Of a DNA stretch of 64,000 nt, positions 40,653 to 51,341 are shown one piece after another; within the stretch, counting starts at the first letter, position 1, and every line of letters starts with the position of its first letter. The notes beneath the pieces were generated by a model that worked only from the letters and a program-made list of their open reading frames with translations, did no database searches and was not told the DNA's origin. Source of the stretch: Prochlorococcus sp. AG-347-L21 (lineage in GTDB: Bacteria; Cyanobacteriota; Cyanobacteriia; PCC-6307; Cyanobiaceae); assembly GCA_003278875.1 (NCBI GenBank), contig QCCQ01000002.1:62001-126000 (forward strand), in the 5' to 3' direction. A program made the translations under genes and the position numbers.

Positions 40653-41777
40653 ATGAACAACTCTGAACCTCATGATTACTCTACGTTAGCCATGCAAGGA
40701 TCAAACTTTAAGCACGGTGGAAATGTATATGCAACTGCGAAAAAATTAAATTTATTACCCTCCGAAATCATTGATGCAAGTGCATCATTAGTACCCTTTG
40801 ATCCCCCTCAAATAATAATAGATTCAATAAATAAGGAAATTAAGAATCTTGGCTTTAGATATTACCCAGAAAGAAACTTGAGTGATCTGAAAGAAATAAT
40901 CGGCAAATTTCATGGGATAAATCCAGAAAATATATTGCCTGGAAATGGAGCTTCTGAACTAATAACCTGGGCAGGTTATGAAGCATCCAAATTCGGAATA
41001 AGTTGTATTCCTTCTCCATCATTTGTTGATTATGAAAGATCTTTAAAGTGTTGGAATAGCAATTTTATAAATTGCGAATTACCAAAAAACTGGAATGATA
41101 TTTTCCCTCAATCATTTCCGCTTCATCCAAAAGGTGATGTTATTTGGATAACAAATCCACATAACCCTACCGGCCAATTATGGGAAAAGAATTCATTGGA
41201 GGAAGTTGTAAAAAAATATAAATTAGTAATCTGCGATGAAGCTTTCTTATCGATAACACCTAATGGAGACAAAGAATCTTTAATACCATTAACCAAAAGA
41301 TTTGATAATTTATTAGTCTTAAGAAGCTTGACCAAAATCTTCAATATTCCTGGTCTTAGATTAGGTTACGTTATTGGCTCATCTAAAAAACTTAAACAAT
41401 GGGAAATAAATAGAGATCCTTGGCCTTTAAATTCATTTGCTATTAAAGCCGGAATTGATCTACTAAGTAATAAGAAATTCTATGAACAGTGGACAAATCA
41501 GATTCACAGCTGGATAAATATTGAAAAAAAGAGCGTATTTGAAAAATTATTAAAAATAGAGAACCTTAAAATTCATAATTCTTCAACCAACTTTTTTTTA
41601 ATAGAAAGTGAAAAATCCTTGTCGCCAAATATAAAATACTTAGAAAATAAGGGAATATTGCTTAGAGAATGCACTTCATTTAGATTTCTTGACGAAAAGT
41701 GGGCAAGAATAAGTCTGCAGAATAGAAAAAATAACACTCTTTTATGTAAAGAAATTCAGAATTCTTTTAAAAAATAA
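40653..41777 (+). CDS. class I/II PLP aminotransferase, CobC/CobD-like (L-threonine-O-3-phosphate decarboxylase type)
   Basis: HGGNVYATAKKLNLLPSEIIDASASLVPF N-terminus; SLTKIFNIPGLRLGYVIG PLP-Lys motif. Confidence 0.8.
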   Translation: MNNSEPHDYSTLAMQGSNFKHGGNVYATAKKLNLLPSEIIDASASLVPFDPPQIIIDSINKEIKNLGFRYYPERNLSDLKEIIGKFHGINPENILPGNGASELITWAGYEASKFGISCIPSPSFVDYERSLKCWNSNFINCELPKNWNDIFPQSFPLHPKGDVIWITNPHNPTGQLWEKNSLEEVVKKYKLVICDEAFLSITPNGDKESLIPLTKRFDNLLVLRSLTKIFNIPGLRLGYVIGSSKKLKQWEINRDPWPLNSFAIKAGIDLLSNKKFYEQWTNQIHSWINIEKKSVFEKLLKIENLKIHNSSTNFFLIESEKSLSPNIKYLENKGILLRECTSFRFLDEKWARISLQNRKNNTLLCKEIQNSFKK

Positions 41778-42847
41778 TTAATATACTTTTTAATCTCATT
41801 TTTAGATGTAATTTTATTATTGTTTTCCATGTTCTTCTTCATGAGATCTAATATTTCGTAACGATTTTTTCCCTTTTTTGATTTTATTTTGAAAATTCTT
41901 TCTAGAGTTTCTTCAAAAACTTCTTTAGACAATTTATTCTGATTGATTAAAACTGAGCCTCCACTTTCAGAAAGAATCATGGCATTTTTCTCCTGATGAT
42001 TATTTTTAGAATCTGGATATGGAATTAAAATTGAAGGTTTTTCAGTCTCCATTAGTTCATTGATTGTTCCTGCACCAGATCTCGATATTACAAGATCACA
42101 GTTTTGAATTAAAGCTGCTATTTCATTAGTAAATTTCTTTTGAATATAATTTTTGGAGTTTTTTACATGAAAAGGTTGTTGATTATATTCGCCAACAATA
42201 TGAACTATCCGAAACTGTTTTTTTATTAAAAATTCTAGAGATTCATAAAGAATTTGATTTATAGCTTTTGCTCCTTGACTACCTCCCATAACAATCAAAA
42301 GAGGTCCATTTCCTTTAGGAACCCACTCTGGCAAAAAATTAAATTTATAGAATTGCTCTCTTAAAGGTGTTCCAGTGAAAATAGTTTTACAATTTTTTAA
42401 ATAAGAATTTGTTTCTTTAAATCCCAAAAGAACATAGTTACATAAAAAACCAAAATATTTCGTGACCATTCCTGGAATTACATTTGATTCATGAATAATG
42501 ATAGGTATCCCAAGAAGTTTTGAAGCAACAATAGTAGGTGCTGATATATAACCGCCAGTCGCAAAAACTAAGTTAATTTTTTTTTCTTTTAAGATCCTAA
42601 TTATTTGAAAAGTTGACATTAAAATTTCTATATATTGATAAAACAAAAATATATTTTTTTTTGGTGTCTTCATATTTAAAGTCTTCAAATTATATTTTTT
42701 GGGAATTAAATTTGCATCAAGTCTTTGACTAACACCCAACCAATGAATATTCCATTCATCTTCCACCTCTTTAGAAACTACTAAGGCTGGAAAAATATGC
42801 CCCCCTGTCCCACTGGCTGCAACTAATAAATTATTTTTTTTAGACAT
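41756..42847 (-). CDS. murG: UDP-N-acetylglucosamine transferase MurG
   Basis: LLVAASGTGGHIFPALVVS, VMGGSQGAKAIN, VISRSGAGTINELM. Confidence 0.95.
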   Translation of the reverse strand: MSKKNNLLVAASGTGGHIFPALVVSKEVEDEWNIHWLGVSQRLDANLIPKKYNLKTLNMKTPKKNIFLFYQYIEILMSTFQIIRILKEKKINLVFATGGYISAPTIVASKLLGIPIIIHESNVIPGMVTKYFGFLCNYVLLGFKETNSYLKNCKTIFTGTPLREQFYKFNFLPEWVPKGNGPLLIVMGGSQGAKAINQILYESLEFLIKKQFRIVHIVGEYNQQPFHVKNSKNYIQKKFTNEIAALIQNCDLVISRSGAGTINELMETEKPSILIPYPDSKNNHQEKNAMILSESGGSVLINQNKLSKEVFEETLERIFKIKSKKGKNRYEILDLMKKNMENNNKITSKNEIKKYINYFLKEF

Positions 42848-42878
42848 AAAAACCTAAAATAGTAAAATAGAATAACTA

Positions 42879-43613
42879 ATGAACAATATGTTTAATTTAA
42901 ACTTATTCAAAAATATAGGATTTCTTCTCTACTTATTTGTTTATCTTATTATTCCCTATTCAGCAATAACGCAAACTTTGAAAGTTGATTTTATTAGAAA
43001 TCTAGAAAACTCCTTAAATGCAAGAGATTTAGAATTAATTAAAAAAAATTTTAGAAATGAAGGAAGTCAAAATATACCAAAACAATTTTCAAAAATTATT
43101 AATGATTTCCCTAACAGCAAATGGAAGATCAAAAGATTAAAATCTGATATTCCAGCTGGAGATATTTTGCGAATAATAGTTTCTGGGGAAAAAAAAGTTA
43201 ATGGAGAAATATATATACTCGAATCCAAATTTGATTATTTATTTTCAATCGTAAATGGGAAAATAGATGAAGGGATTATCAAAAATTTATTCACCACAAT
43301 AAGAAACGATAATAAAAAAATAGATATTAGTTTTAAAATTCCTGATAGAGTTCTTACTGGTTCAAAATACGATATTGATATAATTCTAAATAATCCTCTT
43401 GAAGAAGTGATTATTGCTGGAGCTATAAAGCCTCATCAAGTTAATTCATTATTTGAACAAGAAATATTATTGGAGCCATTGGCGTCTGGAGGGATTTTTA
43501 AAATAACAAGAGCTCCTTCAATACCAGGGATACAAATTTGGTCAGGAATCATAGCTCATCCTGAAGGAATGATTACTTTCACAAAGAGCATTGATGTTGT
43601 TGATAAGATATAG
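42879..43613 (+). CDS. conserved secreted/lipid-associated hypothetical protein
   Basis: N-terminal hydrophobic signal FLLYLFVYLIIPYSAITQ, beta-rich remainder. Confidence 0.7.
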   Translation: MNNMFNLNLFKNIGFLLYLFVYLIIPYSAITQTLKVDFIRNLENSLNARDLELIKKNFRNEGSQNIPKQFSKIINDFPNSKWKIKRLKSDIPAGDILRIIVSGEKKVNGEIYILESKFDYLFSIVNGKIDEGIIKNLFTTIRNDNKKIDISFKIPDRVLTGSKYDIDIILNNPLEEVIIAGAIKPHQVNSLFEQEILLEPLASGGIFKITRAPSIPGIQIWSGIIAHPEGMITFTKSIDVVDKI

Positions 43614-43614
43614 C

Positions 43615-44823
43615 CTAAGCGTCGTTTAAAGCAGCCACGCCTGGTAAAGTTTTACCTTCTAAAAGTTCCAAACTAGCCCCACCTCCAGTAGATATATGAG
43701 ACATTTTCTCAGCTAATCCTGCTTTTTCAACTGCTGCAACTGAATCTCCACCCCCAATTATTGTACAAACTTCAGAAAAAGCACTTAAGTCAGCAAGAGT
43801 CGTAGCTATTGCATTTGTACCGTCTGCAAATTTATCAAATTCAAAAACTCCCATTGGACCATTCCAGATAATTGTCTTACATTCTGCAAGAGCATTCTGA
43901 AAAACTTTAATGGAATCTGGACCAATATCTAGGCCCATCCAATTCCCACTAATTGCATCAATTTGAGATATTTTACTATTGGCGTCAGGAGAAAATTCAT
44001 CAGCCAAAACAACATCTGTTGGTAATAATAATTCTACTCCTTTTGCTTTTGCTTTTGCTTCTAAATCTTTAGCAAGCTCGAGTTTATCTTCTTCTACAAG
44101 GCTTTTTCCGACGTCTAGGCCTCTAGCTTTATAAAAAGTGAAAATCATACCTCCACCAATCATGATTTTGTCACACTTATCTAGTAACGAATCAAGTACT
44201 CCTATTTTGCTACTAACCTTTGATCCTCCAACTATTGCTGCCAATGGACGCTTTGGGGAATCTACAGCTCCTTGTAGGTATTTCAATTCTTTTTCTAAAA
44301 GGAATCCAGCTACTGAGGGACTTAAATAATTTGTAACACCCTGAGTTGAAGCATGCGCTCTATGAGCAGCACCGAAAGCATCATTTACATACATATCTGC
44401 ATGTGATGCTAATTTTTTAGCAAACTCTAGGTCGTTCTTTTCCTCTTCACCAAAAAAACGAACATTTTCAAGTAAAAGAACATCTCCATTAGATAAGTTA
44501 TTTGATTGTGCAACTGCTTCATCACCAATACAACTGTTAGTAAGAGCAACATTTTGCCCCAACAATTCACTCAATCTTGCTACTACTGAAGTTAATCTCA
44601 TTTTTTCATTTACCTGACCCTTTGGTCTACCAAAATGAGCAGCTAAAATAACTTTTGCAGCATGATTAATAAGATATTCAACAGTTGGGATCGCTGCACG
44701 AATACGTGTATCGTCTGTTATTTGACCATCTTCATTTAATGGAACATTAAAATCTACTCTTACAAGAACTTTTTTTCCTTCTAAATGTGTCTTATCAAGA
44801 CTGGAAAGAGATAATTTTGACAT
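43615..44823 (-). CDS. pgk: phosphoglycerate kinase
   Basis: [46 protein letters not shown]. Confidence 0.98.
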   Translation of the reverse strand: MSKLSLSSLDKTHLEGKKVLVRVDFNVPLNEDGQITDDTRIRAAIPTVEYLINHAAKVILAAHFGRPKGQVNEKMRLTSVVARLSELLGQNVALTNSCIGDEAVAQSNNLSNGDVLLLENVRFFGEEEKNDLEFAKKLASHADMYVNDAFGAAHRAHASTQGVTNYLSPSVAGFLLEKELKYLQGAVDSPKRPLAAIVGGSKVSSKIGVLDSLLDKCDKIMIGGGMIFTFYKARGLDVGKSLVEEDKLELAKDLEAKAKAKGVELLLPTDVVLADEFSPDANSKISQIDAISGNWMGLDIGPDSIKVFQNALAECKTIIWNGPMGVFEFDKFADGTNAIATTLADLSAFSEVCTIIGGGDSVAAVEKAGLAEKMSHISTGGGASLELLEGKTLPGVAALNDA

Positions 44824-45034
44824 TAAACAAGCTATATTTATAATTTCAAGACCCTAACGTTAATTTGGGCTTATTGGGTTAAAAAGTAGTAACTGTTACC
44901 TATGCCTTAATAAATTTTAAGAATTAACGACTATAAAAATTTTTAATCATTAAATTTATACTAAACTTTAGAAGTAAATACTTTTGAAACTTATAAAAAC
45001 TAAAAGGAATACAAAATTTTTTTGATTTATTGAA

Positions 45035-45907
45035 GTGGACATACCCAAAATCCAATGGTACCCAGGCCATATCGCAAAAGCAGAAAAGAAATTATCTGAA
45101 GTTATCAATAAAGTAGATTTAGTTATAGAAGTTAGAGATGCACGAATTCCTTTGTCAACAGGACATCCACACTTAAATAAATGGATAAATAACAAAAAAC
45201 ATATTCTTGTTATTAACAGATCAGACATGATCTCCCCTAATACAATCAATAGTTGGAATAAATGGTTTAATGCTAAAGATCAATATCCCCTTTGGTGTGA
45301 TGCTAAAAGAGGAATAGGGATTAAAGAAATTTGTAAGTCAGCCAAAGATTCTAGGTCGTCAATCGACCATAGAAGACTCTCTAGAGGAATGCGCATTAGG
45401 CCAATTAGAGCCCTTACACTTGGTTTTCCAAACGTAGGAAAGTCAGCATTAATTAATAGAATTGCAAAAAAAAGAGTTGTAGATAGCGCTAGGAAAGCAG
45501 GCGTGACTCGTAATTTAAGATGGATAAAATTAGAAAGTGGTATAGATCTGCTAGATGCTCCTGGTGTTATACCTCCAAATTTAGAAGATCAAAAATCAGC
45601 ACTTAATCTTGCACTATGTGACGATATTGGTGAAGCTGCTTATGAAATAGAGAGTGTCGCAATTGAATTTATCAAAATTATATCCAATCTCAACAAAGAT
45701 AAGAATGCCAATATCTCAGTTAAACAAATATCAGATAGATATGGAGTTGATATTACCAAAGGCTTTAATAGTCCTTCTGGTTGGATCGACGAAGCAGCGT
45801 CAAAACATACCTCTGGCGATAAAAGGAGAATGTCTCATAAGTTATTGGAAGATTATAGAAATCAAATGCTTGGTAAAATCGCTTTAGAAGTCCCACTATG
45901 GAATTAA
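45035..45907 (+). CDS. rbgA: ribosome biogenesis GTPase RbgA/YlqF (GTG start)
   Basis: IQWYPGHIAKAEKKL, circularly permuted G motifs NRSD...GFPNVGKSALIN...DAPGVIPP. Confidence 0.93.
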   Translation: MDIPKIQWYPGHIAKAEKKLSEVINKVDLVIEVRDARIPLSTGHPHLNKWINNKKHILVINRSDMISPNTINSWNKWFNAKDQYPLWCDAKRGIGIKEICKSAKDSRSSIDHRRLSRGMRIRPIRALTLGFPNVGKSALINRIAKKRVVDSARKAGVTRNLRWIKLESGIDLLDAPGVIPPNLEDQKSALNLALCDDIGEAAYEIESVAIEFIKIISNLNKDKNANISVKQISDRYGVDITKGFNSPSGWIDEAASKHTSGDKRRMSHKLLEDYRNQMLGKIALEVPLWN

Positions 45908-46857
45908 ATAATCAAAATTCTTTCGGCATTGGGGAAGGTGAGCTTATAGAAATTATTTATGAGCTACCTCTTCCTATGAGGCTAGATAGATGGTTGGTAA
46001 GTAAAAGGCCTGAACAAAGTAGAGCAAGAATTCAACATTTTATAAATTCAGGTTTAGTACTTGTAAACTATAAGGCCGCGAAAGCAAAGACCCCATTAAA
46101 AAATGGCGACAATATTCAAATATGGATGCCTCCTCCAGAACCTCTTATTTATTTGAAACCTGAAAAAATGGATTTAAATATCCTTTTTGAAGACGAGCAC
46201 ATCATAGTAATTAATAAACAATCAGGACTAATTGTTCATCCAGCCCCTGGACATAAATCTGGAACTTTAGTGAATGGATTACTTTTTCACTGTAAAGATC
46301 TGCCTGGAATTAATGGGAAACTAAGACCTGGGATTGTTCACAGATTAGATAAAGATACCTCCGGATGTATGGTGGTTGCAAAAAGCCAAGAGGCATTAGT
46401 AAATCTCCAGAAACAAATTAAAGAAAAAATAGCATCACGCGAATATATTGCAGTAATTCATGGAGCACCGAATTCTGAAGAAGGCCAAATAGTGGGAAAC
46501 ATTGGCAGAGATAAATTAAATAGATTGAAATATAAAGTAGTTGAAGAAACTTCAGGAAGGTATGCCTGTACCTATTGGAAATTAGAAGAAAGATTTGGCA
46601 ATTACTCATTAATGAGTTTCAAACTAGATACGGGGCGAACGCATCAAATAAGAGTACATTGCGCTCACATTAATCATCCAATTGTGGGTGATCCGTTATA
46701 TGGGAGATGTAAAAAACTACCATGTAAATTAGATGGCCAAGCTTTACATGCCATTAAGCTTGGACTTAGACATCCAATAAATGGTAATGAAATGATATTT
46801 GAATCAGAATTGCCATTTGATTTTCAAAAATTACTAAGTGTTCTTAAAGTTAAATAA
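45898..46857 (+). CDS. rluD: RluD-type 23S rRNA pseudouridine synthase
   Basis: GIVHRLDKDTSGCMVVAKSQEA; S4-like N-terminal domain. Confidence 0.9.
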   Translation: MELNNQNSFGIGEGELIEIIYELPLPMRLDRWLVSKRPEQSRARIQHFINSGLVLVNYKAAKAKTPLKNGDNIQIWMPPPEPLIYLKPEKMDLNILFEDEHIIVINKQSGLIVHPAPGHKSGTLVNGLLFHCKDLPGINGKLRPGIVHRLDKDTSGCMVVAKSQEALVNLQKQIKEKIASREYIAVIHGAPNSEEGQIVGNIGRDKLNRLKYKVVEETSGRYACTYWKLEERFGNYSLMSFKLDTGRTHQIRVHCAHINHPIVGDPLYGRCKKLPCKLDGQALHAIKLGLRHPINGNEMIFESELPFDFQKLLSVLKVK

Positions 46858-48448
46858 GATTTAAAGAAGAATTTAGTAGCGATTTTGTATAAGTGTTTTG
46901 AGTTTTAGTGAATATTGTAGAACTTTCTCCTTCATCAACTATCTTACCGTGATTCATAACTAACAACCTATCACAAAATCTTTTAGCGATGCCTAGATCA
47001 TGAGTAATAAAGATAATCGTTAAATTCATTTTTTCTTGCAAAACTCTAAGTAATTCAAGAATCTCTATTTTTACTGAAGCATCCAACATATTAACGCTTT
47101 CATCACAAATCAAAATTTTTGGTTTCAACAATAGCGCTCTGGCTAATGAAATTCTTTGCAATTGACCACCAGATAATTGGCTAGGATAAGAATTAAAAAA
47201 ATCATTATTTAAGGGAAGATTTAAATTTCTTAACATTAATTTTATTTCTTTTTCGATTTTTCTTTTATCTGAAATTTTTTGAATAAAAAATATATCTTCC
47301 AAAATATTTTTAATTGTCATTTTCGGATTCAAACTTGAAAAAGGATCTTGAAATATTATTTGCAAATTATTGTTCTTTTTAAAAGATTTATTTTTTTTCA
47401 ATGCATGATTTTTATCATAAATTTTTATTTCACCACCTCTTACTTTAAGGAGTCCAATTAAAGCCCTACATAATGTACTTTTACCGCTCCCTGAAGAACC
47501 AACAATTCCAAGAGTCTCATTATCATATAACTTGAAACTAACTTCATTTAAAGCCTTATTCCATTTATTAATGAAAATTGAAGAATTTAATTTATACCAA
47601 TGTCTTAGATTATTTACCTCTAGAACCACCTCATCTCGAGCATTATTTTTAGTACTTGGTTCTAATACTATTTTTGAAGCATTAACTAACTTTCTCCCGA
47701 TATCTGATTTTGGTGATTGAAAAATATCTAATATATTCCCTTTTTCAACAATCGACCCCTCTTCAATTATTACAACTTTTTTACACCACTTTGCTGCAAG
47801 ATTAATATCATGACTAATTAAAATTAACGTTGTATCAAATTCATTACATAGATGAATTATTTCTTGCATGATTTCAAAACTTGTTTTGGTATCTAAGCTT
47901 GTTGTAGGTTCATCAGCTATTAATAATTTAGGTTTCAAAGCAAGTGCCATTGCTATCGAAACTCTCTGTCTCATTCCACCGCTAAATTGATGTGGGAAAG
48001 AATCGAGTCTACTTTCTTCAATTCCTACTTTTTGAAAAACTTCTCTTACTAACTTTTTAATATCTAAAGATGATTTAGTGTGATAATGTGTTTTAAATAA
48101 TTCATATAAATGATCCCCAACTCTCATTAGCGGATTGAGTTTTTTTATAGAGTCTTGATAAATAAATCCAAAATTCTTCCTTCTAAATAATTGTGCATCT
48201 TTGTTATTTATTGTCCTAGGATCTACATTAGAAATCGATAGATACCCTTTAGTAGTGGCCTTTTCAGGCAATATATTTACTAATGTTTTTGCAAAAGTGG
48301 TCTTTCCACATCCAGAAGGTCCTATTATGGCCAAATGATCTCCACTATCTATTTCCAAATTAAAACTTTTGATAATAGGTTGCTGTTTTAGACCATATTT
48401 AACTGTAAGATTTTTAACTACAATAATTTTTTCTTTATTTTTTTCCAT
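46850..48448 (-). CDS. dual-ATPase ABC transporter protein (DppD-DppF-like fusion, peptide/nickel type)
   Basis: Two Walker A motifs (GPSGCGKTTFAKT, GSSGSGKSTLCRA) and two signature motifs (SGGMRQRVSIA, SGGQLQRISLA) in one 532-aa chain. Confidence 0.92.
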   Translation of the reverse strand: MEKNKEKIIVVKNLTVKYGLKQQPIIKSFNLEIDSGDHLAIIGPSGCGKTTFAKTLVNILPEKATTKGYLSISNVDPRTINNKDAQLFRRKNFGFIYQDSIKKLNPLMRVGDHLYELFKTHYHTKSSLDIKKLVREVFQKVGIEESRLDSFPHQFSGGMRQRVSIAMALALKPKLLIADEPTTSLDTKTSFEIMQEIIHLCNEFDTTLILISHDINLAAKWCKKVVIIEEGSIVEKGNILDIFQSPKSDIGRKLVNASKIVLEPSTKNNARDEVVLEVNNLRHWYKLNSSIFINKWNKALNEVSFKLYDNETLGIVGSSGSGKSTLCRALIGLLKVRGGEIKIYDKNHALKKNKSFKKNNNLQIIFQDPFSSLNPKMTIKNILEDIFFIQKISDKRKIEKEIKLMLRNLNLPLNNDFFNSYPSQLSGGQLQRISLARALLLKPKILICDESVNMLDASVKIEILELLRVLQEKMNLTIIFITHDLGIAKRFCDRLLVMNHGKIVDEGESSTIFTKTQNTYTKSLLNSSLNLI

Positions 48449-48502
48449 GATTTATAGCAAATTTTTCTAGACCTAAATAAAATACATCTAAAGCGATATA
48501 AA

Positions 48503-50812
48503 ATGTCCGAGGCAGCTGCAAATTCAAAAGAAAAAAACGAAATTGAAGTTTCCAAAACTATTTTGCCTGAAAATAAAAAATATGAAAGTGAATCTTTGAA
48601 TTACAAAATAAACATTCCCGATTGGCTTCTTAAAGATATTCATAATTTTGAAAAATTAAATAAAGAAAATGATGAGAATCAAAACCTAATAGTAAAGGCT
48701 TTTAAACTTGCTTATAAAGCTCATGATGGACAATTCCGCGCAAGCGGCGAGCCATATATTATCCACCCGGTTGCTGTTGCAAATCTCCTCAAAGAAATAG
48801 GTGCAAGTTCATCTGTTATCGCTGCAGGCCTTTTACATGATGTAGTTGAAGATACTGGCATTGATTTATCCGAAATAGAAACAAATTTTGGATTAGAAGT
48901 AAAAATACTTGTAGAGGGTGTAACAAAATTAGGCGGCATTCACTTTAACAACAGAACTGAAGCACAAGCTGAAAATCTTAGGAAAATGTTTTTAGCTATG
49001 GCCAGCGATATTAGAGTTGTCTTAGTAAAACTTGCAGATCGACTTCATAACATGAGAACAATTGAATGGCTAAATGATGAGAAAAAACTAAGAATAGCCA
49101 GAGAAACTAGAGAGATTTATGCACCATTAGCTAATCGTCTAGGAATAAACAGATTTAAATGGGAATTAGAAGATTTAGCTTTTAAATTCCTAGAGCCTAA
49201 AGAATATCTTGATCTTAAAGATCAAATCGCTGTTAAAAGAAGTGATAGAGAAAAAAGATTAAAAGTAACTTTGAATCTTATGAAGGAAAACTTGGTTTCA
49301 GCAGGTTTGAAAAATTTTGAAATAACAGGAAGGCCAAAACATCTTTATGGAATATGGAGCAAAATGGAAAGGCAACAAAAGCATTTTCACGAGATTTATG
49401 ATGTTGCTGCCCTAAGAATTATCGTGGACAATTCAGATAGTTGTTATAGAGCTTTAGCAGTTGTTCATGATACTTTCAAACCAATTCCAGGTAGATTTAA
49501 GGACTATATAGGATTACCAAAACCCAATGGATACCAGTCTTTACACACTTCTGTGATTGGAAGACATCGACCTATTGAAGTTCAAATTAGAACTACTTCG
49601 ATGCATCAAATTGCTGAATATGGTATTGCCGCTCATTGGCAATACAAAGAGGGTGGTTCTCCCGCTAAAAGTAATGCCGAGAGATTTAATTGGCTAAGAC
49701 AATTAGTAGAATGGCAACAAGAAGGTAATGAAAGGGATCATAATGATTATCTAGCTTCAATTAAAGAAGATTTATTTGATGAAGAAGTATTTGTGATCAC
49801 TCCAAAAGGAGATGTTGTTGGTTTAAGGAAAGGATCTACCGCGATAGATTTCGCCTACAGAATTCATTCTGAAGTTGGAAATCACTGTAATGGAATAAGG
49901 ATTAATGAAAAGCTTTCTCCATTATCTACAGCACTTCAAAATGGTGACTTCATAGAAATTTTGACTAATAATAATGCCACTCCAAGCTTAGATTGGTTAA
50001 ACTTTGTAGTTACGCCAACTGCTAAAAATAGAATTCGCCAATGGTATAAGAAAAGTCATCGGGATGAAACGATTAAAAGAGGTAGAGATTTACTGGAAAA
50101 AGAAGTAGGTCGAAATGGTTTTGAAACATTACTTTCTAGTGATGCAATGAAAAAAGTTGCAAATCGATGCAATTTAAAAACTACTGAAGACCTCCTTGCA
50201 TCACTTGGTTTTGGTGGTTTAACTTTACATCAAGTATTAAACAGACTAAGAGAAGAAATAAAATTACAGACAGAAGATGTAAAAAATGATTCTGACTCTG
50301 AAATAGCAAAATCTCTTAAAAGCAATAGTAATTTATCCACTAATAAATCTCATACAGCCGCTAAATCTCCAATTTCTGGGATAGAAGGTCTTGATTACAG
50401 AATAGGTAAATGCTGTTCCCCACTCCCAGGTGAAGATATTATCGGAACTGTATCGCTCGGAAACCACGGGATAACCATACATAGGACAGATTGTGAAAAT
50501 ATAATTCCAATTCCAATAGAAAGAAGATTACCTGTTGGATGGAATCAAGATAATAAAACTGGCGACAATAAGTTTCCAATTCAGCTCCGAATAGAAGTAA
50601 TTGATAGAGTTGGAGTTCTTAAAGATATTCTTATGCGTTTATCCGATAAAGGTATAAATGTTAGCGATGCCAATGTTAAAACTGCTTATGGCAAACCAGC
50701 TATTATCAATCTCTGCGTAGGGCTAGAAAGTTATAATCAACTTCACAAAACAATTGACCAAATTAAATCTATGGCAGATGTTTTAGATATTGCCAGAGTT
50801 GGACAAAATTAA
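48503..50812 (+). CDS. spoT: bifunctional (p)ppGpp synthetase/hydrolase (RelA/SpoT homolog)
   Basis: HD domain GLLHDVVEDTGID, synthetase PKPNGYQSLHTSVIG, TGS domain, C-terminal ACT domain. Confidence 0.96.
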   Translation: MSEAAANSKEKNEIEVSKTILPENKKYESESLNYKINIPDWLLKDIHNFEKLNKENDENQNLIVKAFKLAYKAHDGQFRASGEPYIIHPVAVANLLKEIGASSSVIAAGLLHDVVEDTGIDLSEIETNFGLEVKILVEGVTKLGGIHFNNRTEAQAENLRKMFLAMASDIRVVLVKLADRLHNMRTIEWLNDEKKLRIARETREIYAPLANRLGINRFKWELEDLAFKFLEPKEYLDLKDQIAVKRSDREKRLKVTLNLMKENLVSAGLKNFEITGRPKHLYGIWSKMERQQKHFHEIYDVAALRIIVDNSDSCYRALAVVHDTFKPIPGRFKDYIGLPKPNGYQSLHTSVIGRHRPIEVQIRTTSMHQIAEYGIAAHWQYKEGGSPAKSNAERFNWLRQLVEWQQEGNERDHNDYLASIKEDLFDEEVFVITPKGDVVGLRKGSTAIDFAYRIHSEVGNHCNGIRINEKLSPLSTALQNGDFIEILTNNNATPSLDWLNFVVTPTAKNRIRQWYKKSHRDETIKRGRDLLEKEVGRNGFETLLSSDAMKKVANRCNLKTTEDLLASLGFGGLTLHQVLNRLREEIKLQTEDVKNDSDSEIAKSLKSNSNLSTNKSHTAAKSPISGIEGLDYRIGKCCSPLPGEDIIGTVSLGNHGITIHRTDCENIIPIPIERRLPVGWNQDNKTGDNKFPIQLRIEVIDRVGVLKDILMRLSDKGINVSDANVKTAYGKPAIINLCVGLESYNQLHKTIDQIKSMADVLDIARVGQN

Positions 50813-50831
50813 TTTTAAGAATAAGATCAAT

Positions 50832-51275
50832 CTATTTTTTAATGTTTTTTTTGTAGATAAGTAAAGCAATACTGCCGCAAAATAAAGCTAATAGTAAACC
50901 AACGCAAGATGAACCCAAGAGTAATTTTAGTGAAAAAATCCTACCTTGTTTCCACAAGTCGTCAATCAACAAACTTTTTTCAATAATTTTATTGGAAGAA
51001 GAATTTAAAAAAAGCGAACCAACTTTATAGTTAAAAAAATAAAGTGGAACATAAGTAAAGGGGTTGCTTATCCAAGTACCAATTGCAGCTAGAACAATAT
51101 TTCCCCTAGCTATTTTCGCAAGAAATACCCCTATTAACGTCTGAAAACCAAAGAAAGGAAAGCAGCCACTAAATACCCCAATAGCTAAACCTTTAGCATT
51201 AAAGAAAGGACTTCCATTCTGATTCATAAATAATGATAGAATTTTCTTATAGGTAATATCTCTTTTAAATCTCAT
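50832..51275 (-). CDS. DUF2062 domain protein
   Basis: SPFFNAKGLAIGVFSGCFPFFGFQTLIGVFLAKIARGNIVLAAIGTWISNPFTYVPLYFF. Confidence 0.85.
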   Translation of the reverse strand: MRFKRDITYKKILSLFMNQNGSPFFNAKGLAIGVFSGCFPFFGFQTLIGVFLAKIARGNIVLAAIGTWISNPFTYVPLYFFNYKVGSLFLNSSSNKIIEKSLLIDDLWKQGRIFSLKLLLGSSCVGLLLALFCGSIALLIYKKNIKK

Positions 51276-51341
51276 TCAGAAAGAAAATTTCAAAACTAAA
51301 TTCTTGATAATCTTACTTAATTATCCATAACAAAGCGAGAG

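Noticed and set aside
44968-45249. 93-aa minus-strand ORF opposite the rbgA start
   Set aside because: Overlaps the conserved IQWYPGHIAKAEKKL region of rbgA; hydrophobic composition but no recognised family.
45654-45887. 77-aa plus-strand ORF in another frame within rbgA
   Set aside because: Same-strand alternate frame within a confident gene; no Shine-Dalgarno or family match recognised.
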